64,000 bases of DNA from Desulfonatronum sp. SC1 (GTDB lineage Bacteria > Desulfobacterota > Desulfovibrionia > Desulfovibrionales > Desulfonatronaceae), in the NCBI RefSeq assembly GCF_003046795.1, contig NZ_PZKN01000003.1, positions 62,001-126,000 on the forward strand, given 5' to 3'. Both the position numbers and the translations under genes were made by a program. Below are positions 58,672 to 64,000 of the stretch, one piece after another. Every line of letters begins with the position of its first letter. Position 1 is the first letter of the stretch. Below the pieces are notes generated by a model. That model worked only from the letters and a program-made list of their open reading frames with translations. It was not told the origin of the DNA and did not search any database.

Positions 58672-59922
58672 TCAATTCAGAATCCCGACCACTGCTCCGG
58701 TCATCAGGGTGGCCAGCACTCCGGTGAGGATCGAACGCGGCCCAAGGGCAGTGATTTCGCGGCTGCGTTCCGGAGCGATGCTGATCAGCCCGCCGATCAG
58801 GATGCCCAGGCTGCCGATGTTCGCGAAGCCGCACAGGGCGTAGGTCATGATCAGGGTGCTTCGTGGGGAGAGCGTTCCTTCGGGCAGCGCGGCCATCTCC
58901 AGGTAGGCCAGCAGTTCGTTGAGAACCACCTTCACGCCCATCAGGCCGCCGGCGGCGTGGGCCTCGCTCCAAGGGATTCCGGCCAGCCAGACCAGAGGCA
59001 TCATCACGTACCCCAGAAGCCCTTGAAGGGTTATTGGCTCTCCTCCCAAATCGGGCAGCAGCCCCAACGCGGCGTTGACCATGCTGACCAGGGCCACCAG
59101 AACCACCAGCAGGGCCACGACGTTCAGGTATATGTGCAGGCCGAACCCCGTGCCCTTGACCACGGCGTCCATGGAAGAAACGGTTTCCACCGGGGGAACG
59201 ACTTCCCCCATGGTCGGCGATTCGGTTTCCGGAATCAGAATTCCGGCCACCAGGATCGCGGCCGGGGCGCTGATCAGGGACGCCGTCATGATGTGCCCCA
59301 ACGCGCCCGGCACAGCGCCTCCGATGATTCCGGCATAGAGCACCAGCACGGTCCCGGCGACGGTGGCCATGCCGCAGGTCATCAGGGCGAAGAGTTCGCT
59401 GCGTGTCAGGGAGGCGACATAGGGCCGGATGAACAACGGAGATTCCACCATGCCCGCGAAGACGTTGGCCGCCGCCCCCACTCCTAGTGCCCCGCCAATG
59501 CCCAGGATTCGCCGTAGCACGGCGGAAAAACCCTGGACCAGAACCGGGATGATCTTCCAGTGGTAGAGTAGGGCGGTCAGAGCCCCGGTGACGATGATTA
59601 CGGGCAGAGCCCGGAAGGCGAAGATGTACGCCGCCCCGCTGTAAGGTTCCTCAAAAGGCAAGAGGCCGCCACCGAGATAGCCGAAGACAAAGGTGGTTCC
59701 GGCCCGGGTGCCGCTTTCCAGAGCTTCGGCGGCCTTGTTCAGGAGCAGGAAGAAATCGGTAAAAATGGGTAATTTAAGGAGAACCAGGGCCAGACCCAGT
59801 TGCAGGCCGATCCCGGCAAGGATCAAACGAGGCCGAACGGCCCTCCGGTTTTCCGACAAGGCCCAGGCAAGCAGGACGAAAGCCCAAAGGCCGAATGCGC
59901 TTTGCACGGAGAGCAGGGACAT
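58672..59922 (-). CDS. NupC-type concentrative nucleoside transporter
   Basis: A 416-residue inner-membrane symporter of the CNT family. GTTFVFGYLGGGLLPF, the VFAGMVESPLFIRPYVASLT core (the MxExPL region binds nucleoside), FALMTCGMATVAGTVLVLYAG and the C-terminal YALCGFANIGSLGILIGGL are all CNT landmarks. It should bring nucleosides in with H+ or Na+. The ATG at 59922 has AGGAG six bases upstream. It is the first gene before the pentapeptide and efflux genes. Confidence 0.88.
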   Translation of the reverse strand: MSLLSVQSAFGLWAFVLLAWALSENRRAVRPRLILAGIGLQLGLALVLLKLPIFTDFFLLLNKAAEALESGTRAGTTFVFGYLGGGLLPFEEPYSGAAYIFAFRALPVIIVTGALTALLYHWKIIPVLVQGFSAVLRRILGIGGALGVGAAANVFAGMVESPLFIRPYVASLTRSELFALMTCGMATVAGTVLVLYAGIIGGAVPGALGHIMTASLISAPAAILVAGILIPETESPTMGEVVPPVETVSSMDAVVKGTGFGLHIYLNVVALLVVLVALVSMVNAALGLLPDLGGEPITLQGLLGYVMMPLVWLAGIPWSEAHAAGGLMGVKVVLNELLAYLEMAALPEGTLSPRSTLIMTYALCGFANIGSLGILIGGLISIAPERSREITALGPRSILTGVLATLMTGAVVGILN

Positions 59923-60332
59923 CGTTGGCTCCTGGTTTATCAAATTTTCATCCGGAAACGGCCCATTTCCCTTTTGGCTGCGTCAGTCTTCACAATTATT
60001 TCGTCAACGTATTGATATACGCCTCCTCATATTCGTTTGACTTCCTTGCAAAAAGAAAAAATGCTCGTTTCCGAATTGAAAGTCGGCAGTTTCAGCATCC
60101 GGAAAACAAAATAGTTTCCGGATGGAAACTAACTAGGGGGAGAGAAGCTCCTCATCAAGCCCTTATCACCAAAACGTGAGTGGCTTCAATACGTGATTTC
60201 GACGGTTCCCGACGACCCACACTATTAAAGAGTTTAATCGCGCCACTCGATTATTTAGAAAAGCATTGCCATCTGCTTCTCATCCGGTTATTGTTTGGGC
60301 ACTCTAAAAAAAATGAGCAAGGAGGGACCGAC
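59923..60332. other. Intergenic region with GTTTCCGGATGAAAA repeats
   Basis: About 410 bases of lower GC content. One repeat arm (TTTTCATCCGGAAACG, 59945-59960) lies 22 bases upstream of the transporter start, and the full hairpin is at 60088-60130. No gene is recognised; the A+T-rich stretch at 60000-60070 could hold the divergent promoters. Confidence 0.5.
60088..60130. repeat. Palindromic repeat (GTTTCCGGATGAAAA family), copy 2
   Basis: AGTTTCAGCATCCGGAAAAC pairs with GTTTCCGGATGGAAACT around a short loop. The same unit as 24163-24202. Confidence 0.65.
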
Positions 60333-60638
60333 ATGAGCATCACTGGTATTGAAACGGCATGGCAATCCCCAGGCATGCAAAGCAGATCGAATTTCGGCGC
60401 GGCGGTGGTGGAAAAAACCATGGACACCCTGAACAACGCCTCCGGCTCTTCTTTTGCTCCGGTCGATAAACAGACCTTCGGAGCCGCCGTGGTGAACAAG
60501 ACCTTTGAATACATGAACACTAACCCAACAAGCTCCAAGGGCGGATTTGGCGACATGAGCCAAACGTACGACTTCGCCAAGAATGTCCTTGGCGCATATG
60601 CCACCGGCAAGGGCGCAATTACCAACATTATCACCTAA
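60333..60638 (+). CDS. Small repeat-containing protein of unknown function
   Basis: A 101-residue protein without signal peptide. Its centre holds two direct copies of a motif, SNFGAAVVEKTMDTLN (about 18-33) and QTFGAAVVNKTFEYMN (about 48-63), each an FGAAVV(E/N)KT helix start. The C-terminus ends AYATGKGAITNIIT. The pattern of small hydrophobics recalls self-assembling or flagellin-like helices, but I do not recognise the family. The ribosome binding site AAGGAGG is excellent, which supports a real and well-expressed gene. Confidence 0.75.
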   Translation: MSITGIETAWQSPGMQSRSNFGAAVVEKTMDTLNNASGSSFAPVDKQTFGAAVVNKTFEYMNTNPTSSKGGFGDMSQTYDFAKNVLGAYATGKGAITNIIT

Positions 60639-60688
60639 GTCGCCTCCCAACCCCCTCCTGATGCCATGCGGACGGCCCCTCCCGCACC

Positions 60689-61036
60689 ATGCCGTTCGCA
60701 TGGCTTCATGTTTTCCTTCTCCTGGCAATTCCGCCCTCTCTCATTCCCTTTTTTCCGTACCCAAGGCCCGTGTACGCCGCCCTTGAACCGACGTTAGCCC
60801 TTGCCGGACTCCTGGGGGTCATGGTTTTCGCCATTGGCCAAACGGTCGCCCGACTACGGCCCGATCTCCACAGCATTCCCTCACTAACAACGCATGCCGC
60901 GTTGTTTCTCGGCTTGGCAATCTGGACCGTCCTGTTCCTGCTTCGGCATGACGTGGTGACCGTGGTCGGACTGATGCTGGCCATGGCCCTGCTCCATCGC
61001 CGCAACCGCGCCCTTGCCGGTCGGGAGACGGAGTAA
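60689..61036 (+). CDS. Small integral membrane protein, unknown
   Basis: 115 residues with three likely membrane spans (WLHVFLLLAIPPSLIPFF, LALAGLLGVMVFAIGQTV and ALFLGLAIWTVLFLLR continuing to VVGLMLAMALLH) and a basic C-terminus (HRRNRALAGRE). No known domain is recognised. No clear Shine-Dalgarno precedes the ATG. The hydrophobic profile with positive-inside charges makes a real gene more likely than not. Confidence 0.55.
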   Translation: MPFAWLHVFLLLAIPPSLIPFFPYPRPVYAALEPTLALAGLLGVMVFAIGQTVARLRPDLHSIPSLTTHAALFLGLAIWTVLFLLRHDVVTVVGLMLAMALLHRRNRALAGRETE

Positions 61037-61089
61037 GGCCGTGAGCAGGGCTTTTCGTCCAGTCACGAAAGCTGAACAGACGAGACGGC

Positions 61090-61851
61090 TCACTCTACGG
61101 ACACTTCGTCCAAATCCGCGACCACCACGTCCGCGCCGTTGGCCAGCAGGGCTTCCCGATTGCCGCCCCGGTCCACCCCGATCACTAGGCCGAAATTGCC
61201 GGCTCTTCCGGCCTGGACCCCGGAAACGGCGTCTTCCACCACCACGGCCCGGCTCGGATCGACGCCCAGTTCCCGAGCCGCGCTCAGAAAAATGTCCGGC
61301 GCGGGCTTACCGTCGATGCCCAGCTCCAAGGAATCCACGCCGTCCACCTTTGCTTCGAACAGTTCGAGCGCTTCCGCGGAACGGAGAATCGTCTCCGCGT
61401 TCTTACTGGAGGAGATGATCGCGGTCTTGAGTCCGCCCTCGTGTAGCTTGTGAATCAACTCCACCGTGCCGGGATACGCAACGGCCCCTTCCTCTTCCAG
61501 CAGTTTGCCGAACAGCCTGTTTTTCCAGTTACCCAAGGCGTGAACGCTACCCGTGCCTGGTTCGTCCTCCAGAGAGCCTTCGGGCAGAGATATGTTTCTG
61601 GAAGCCAAAAAGCCGCGCACTCCGTCAAAGCGGGGCTTGCCGTCCACGTAATCCAGGTAGTCCCGGCCAAGATCAAACGGTTCCTGGGGGATCCCGCTCT
61701 TCCGGGCGTGTTCTTCCAGAAACCGGTCGAACATCTCCTTCCAGGCCTTGCCGTGCAGGCCGGCGGTGTCCGTGACCACGCCGTCCATGTCGAAAATCAC
61801 GGCGTCAAATCGGTCTCTGGTCAAAGTCGGGAGATTGGTGGGGTTGGTCAT
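61090..61851 (-). CDS. HAD hydrolase, beta-phosphoglucomutase family
   Basis: A 253-residue enzyme. Motif I is AVIFDMDGVVTDTAGLHGKAWKEMF, the substrate loop IISSSKNAETIL, and motif IV VVVEDAVSGVQAGRAGNFGLVIGV. These match beta-phosphoglucomutases and related sugar phosphatases, the latter more likely given the absence of trehalose or maltose phosphorylase genes nearby. I use the ATG at 61851, which has GGAGG, instead of an earlier in-frame start without one. Cytoplasmic, monocistronic. Confidence 0.85.
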   Translation of the reverse strand: MTNPTNLPTLTRDRFDAVIFDMDGVVTDTAGLHGKAWKEMFDRFLEEHARKSGIPQEPFDLGRDYLDYVDGKPRFDGVRGFLASRNISLPEGSLEDEPGTGSVHALGNWKNRLFGKLLEEEGAVAYPGTVELIHKLHEGGLKTAIISSSKNAETILRSAEALELFEAKVDGVDSLELGIDGKPAPDIFLSAARELGVDPSRAVVVEDAVSGVQAGRAGNFGLVIGVDRGGNREALLANGADVVVADLDEVSVE

Positions 61852-62005
61852 GGAAACCTCCTGGGGACAAAGGGTAAAAAAAAACATCCGCGCCGGTTTG
61901 ACAGCCAATTACGGAACTGGCACAGGGCATCACGGCACTCAGCGGACCATCAACACGACTGTCGAATCGTTGGACATATCAATCTGAAAGCGTAAGGGAA
62001 AAAAC

Positions 62006-62932
62006 ATGTTGCGCGGCGTGGACCGGCTGGCCACCGGGGCGTTGTTCGCGGCCACGGTGCTCTGGGCCGGATCTTTCATCGCCATGAAGCTGGCCATCGG
62101 GGTTTACGGGCCGATGTTCGTTGTTTTTGCCCGGATGGTTCTGGCCAGCGGCGGCCTGCTGCTTCTGGTGAGGCGCTTCAAATCCGAGCGGTACCAGCGC
62201 GGAGACTGGAAACTCCTGCTGTTCATGGCCCTGTGCGAACCCTGCCTCTATTTTGTCTGCGAAGGCATGGCCCTGACCTACACCAGCGCCTCCCAGGCCG
62301 GGATGGTCGTGGCCATGCTCCCGCTGATGGTGGCCATGGCGGCCTGGGTCGTGCTCAAAGAACGACTGCGGCCCCGGACATGGTTTGGCTTCCTTCTGGC
62401 CATCCTTGGGGTGATCTGGCTGACACTGCTCTCGGAGAGCACGGAGCACGCCCCCAATCCCTTGCTGGGCAATTTCCTGGAGTTTCTAGCCATGTGCTGC
62501 GCCACGGGGAGCATGATCGCCCTGAAAAAGCTCTGCGTCCGCTACAGCCCGCTTTTCTTGACCGCGGTCCAGGCCTTCGTGGGCTGCGTCTTTTTTCTGC
62601 CGATCATTTTTTTGCCCGGTACGCCCCTGCCGGACGCCTTCCACCTGGGAGCCGTGCTTTCCATCCTGTACCTGGGCATCGGCGTGACCATCGTGGCCTA
62701 TTGGTTCTACAACTTCGGCATCAGTCGCCTTCCGGCGGGCCAGGCCGCGATATTCGTGAACCTGATCCCGGTGATCACTCTGTTTCTGGGCTGGTTGATC
62801 CTTGGTGAACGGCTCTTGCCCATGCAGTACGCGGCGGCGTTACTGGTTCTGGCCGGGGTCTTTCTCAGCCAGGGCAACCAAGTCCCGAGTCGCCCCGCGG
62901 AGTTGACCGTACGGCATACGCCGAAAAGCTGA
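62006..62932 (+). CDS. EamA/DMT family transporter
   Basis: A 308-residue exporter with ten spans in two EamA repeats. ATVLWAGSFIAMKLAIGVYG opens the first; LEFLAMCCATGSMIALKKLC opens the second; VAYWFYNFGISRLPAGQAAI and LILGERLLPMQYAAALLVLAG are typical for its second half. Metabolite or drug export is expected; the substrate is unknown. Full length, no operon partners. Confidence 0.87.
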   Translation: MLRGVDRLATGALFAATVLWAGSFIAMKLAIGVYGPMFVVFARMVLASGGLLLLVRRFKSERYQRGDWKLLLFMALCEPCLYFVCEGMALTYTSASQAGMVVAMLPLMVAMAAWVVLKERLRPRTWFGFLLAILGVIWLTLLSESTEHAPNPLLGNFLEFLAMCCATGSMIALKKLCVRYSPLFLTAVQAFVGCVFFLPIIFLPGTPLPDAFHLGAVLSILYLGIGVTIVAYWFYNFGISRLPAGQAAIFVNLIPVITLFLGWLILGERLLPMQYAAALLVLAGVFLSQGNQVPSRPAELTVRHTPKS

Positions 62933-62996
62933 TCCTGCCTCGCAGAGTACTGAAAAAGGACCTTGCCCGGCAGTTCGCTCAAAATCACCGAACTGC

Positions 62997-64000
62997 TCAG
63001 CGCACTCCGAGCAGCATCCGCAACACTCCGAACCCGAACAGCGTCACCGCCACAGTCCTTCCGTAATCCACATCCAATTGCAACACGAAAAACGCGGCGA
63101 TGATGCACAGGAAACCGCTTACCAGCGGACGCAGGAGTCCCCGCAACCGCTCGTTGATCTGGTCCACGGTATGCCGGGAGATCTTGACTTGCAGCTTCTG
63201 TTCGCTGAGGTCCGTGATGATCGTTTTGATCCGCTTGAAGGTCATGGGCAGGGTGCTGATCTCCCGGCGGACCTGGCTGACCAGCCCCTTGTCGAACCCC
63301 AGGGCCTTGGGCAGCTTCTCCCGGAGCACGGGCAGAATGTCCTTCACCCCGTTGAAGTTCTCCACGTAATTGGTGCCCAGCCCCTCGATCAGCGTACTGG
63401 CCCGGAGCACGTAGACCACCTCCTGGGGCATCTTGAAGGGCGTCTCCTTCATGGAAAAGAGCACGTCCAGGGCCAGGGTCTGCATGCTGGCCGCGTCCAG
63501 GTCGATGTTCCCGAAAATGTCGAACATTCGTTCCGCGAACTCCAGCATTTCCTCCGGCGGGGCCGATGGCGTGATCACGCCCAGGCGTTCGCAGGCCGCG
63601 ATGAACATCTCGAAGTCCCGGGCCGAGGCCGCCTCCACCATTTCGATCATGGCCATCTTGGAGGAATTGGACAGGCGCTTGACCATCCCGAAGTCCAGCA
63701 GCACCAGGGTTCCGTCCTCGCGCACGAACAGGTTGCCCGGATGCGGGTCCGCGTGGAACAGGCCCTTGACCAGCATCTGCTCGGTGTAAAAGTCCACCAG
63801 GGTGTCCATGATCCGCTGAAACGGGATGCGCAGCCGCTCCAGGGCCGCGGCGTCGTCCACCCGCACCCCGTGCTCGAAGCTCATCACCAGGACGTCCTCA
63901 TTGCTGTATTGGTTGTAATAACTGGGAAAATGGACGTCGTCACGGGTGTACATCTCCCGGAACTTGCGCAGATTGTCCCGCTCGATGTTCATGTCCACTT
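62997..64000 (-). CDS. UbiB/ABC1-type atypical kinase, 5' part beyond window
   Basis: The C-terminal 334 residues of an ABC1/AarF family protein, membrane-linked and involved in quinone or lipid biology in its relatives. The kinase-like core includes VLVMSFEHGVRVDD, the catalytic GLFHADPHPGNLFV (HxDxxxxN-like), and VLLDFGMVKRL (DFG). Two membrane spans lie at the C-terminus (VSGFLCIIAAFFVLQL and VAVTLFGFGVLRML). The frame is open to the right edge, so the N-terminal KxGQ region is outside. In this anaerobe it likely serves menaquinone rather than ubiquinone. Confidence 0.85.
   Translation of the reverse strand, partial: VDMNIERDNLRKFREMYTRDDVHFPSYYNQYSNEDVLVMSFEHGVRVDDAAALERLRIPFQRIMDTLVDFYTEQMLVKGLFHADPHPGNLFVREDGTLVLLDFGMVKRLSNSSKMAMIEMVEAASARDFEMFIAACERLGVITPSAPPEEMLEFAERMFDIFGNIDLDAASMQTLALDVLFSMKETPFKMPQEVVYVLRASTLIEGLGTNYVENFNGVKDILPVLREKLPKALGFDKGLVSQVRREISTLPMTFKRIKTIITDLSEQKLQVKISRHTVDQINERLRGLLRPLVSGFLCIIAAFFVLQLDVDYGRTVAVTLFGFGVLRMLLGVR

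Noticed and set aside
1-64000. CRISPR arrays, tRNA and rRNA genes
   Set aside because: No regularly spaced direct repeats of 24-40 bases and no cloverleaf or rRNA-like segments were recognised on reading both strands; a tRNAscan or Infernal run would settle this.

Overview
The window looks like chromosome from a sulfate-reducing deltaproteobacterium of the Desulfovibrionales (Desulfonatronum or a close relative is my best guess). The reasons are the GC-rich coding style, the homotrimeric-type porin, the GAK gene cluster and several Desulfovibrio-type fusion proteins. No tRNA, rRNA, CRISPR array, prophage or complete insertion sequence was seen. Both ends cut genes: an EamA transporter on the left and a UbiB/ABC1 kinase on the right.

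Layout. 0-5.6 kb: EamA exporter, porin, and a glycine-betaine-type ABC importer (proV-W-X order, minus strand). 6.2-14.1 kb: a complete GAK (grasp-and-kinase) cluster. It encodes an XXXCH protein, a PHP-like protein, two amphi-Trp proteins, a PhoU-kinase fusion, an ATP-grasp ligase, an HprK-related kinase and a CofD-like protein. A sequence matching the sigma-54 consensus very well lies just before its first gene. This is the least understood and most interesting system here. 14.4-20.7 kb: a CBS-GGDEF-EAL protein and a ugpC-B-A-E type importer. 21-29.4 kb: a molybdopterin oxidoreductase fused to a glutamine amidotransferase, a DksA-like factor, a PIN-PhoH protein, phnW-phnX for 2-aminoethylphosphonate (AEP) breakdown, and a glycosyltransferase. 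30.2-33.4 kb: a lipoprotein serine hydrolase and a Tat-exported FAD oxidoreductase.

33.4-36.7 kb is a gene graveyard. It holds pieces of an integrase, of both subunits of a xanthine-dehydrogenase-like enzyme, of hisC and of a cytosine methyltransferase. An intact mazEF pair sits among them, followed by an integron attC-like palindrome. A 226-bp MITE-like element interrupts hisC with a perfect 8-bp target duplication. Related elements with GTAACT(A/G)CTCA ends lie at 2.4 and 13.5 kb. 36.7-46.9 kb: a MATE pump, an RsbW/GNAT-type fusion, a DUF4143 ATPase, a PHP-glycosyltransferase fusion divergent from an OlsF-like bifunctional acyltransferase, and a VapBC-type pair. 47-51 kb: an AEP ABC importer. 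52-60 kb: two gene remnants, then a MacAB-TolC-like efflux operon whose adaptor carries a cytoplasmic PAS domain, a pentapeptide-repeat protein and a CNT nucleoside transporter. 60-64 kb: small proteins, a HAD phosphatase, an EamA transporter and UbiB.

Theme. Repeats of 7 bp at 11-bp spacing that look like PhoB boxes precede phnX-phnW, both divergent lipid genes at 44.1 kb and the AEP importer, with a weaker one before the glycosyltransferase at 28.4 kb. Together with the ugp-type importer, this suggests much of the window is a phosphate-starvation regulon: phosphonate and glycerophosphate scavenging, and replacement of phospholipids by glyco- and ornithine lipids. The PhoU domain inside the GAK cluster makes a link to phosphate worth testing. 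All regulatory sites were read by eye, and all functions are inferred from sequence.
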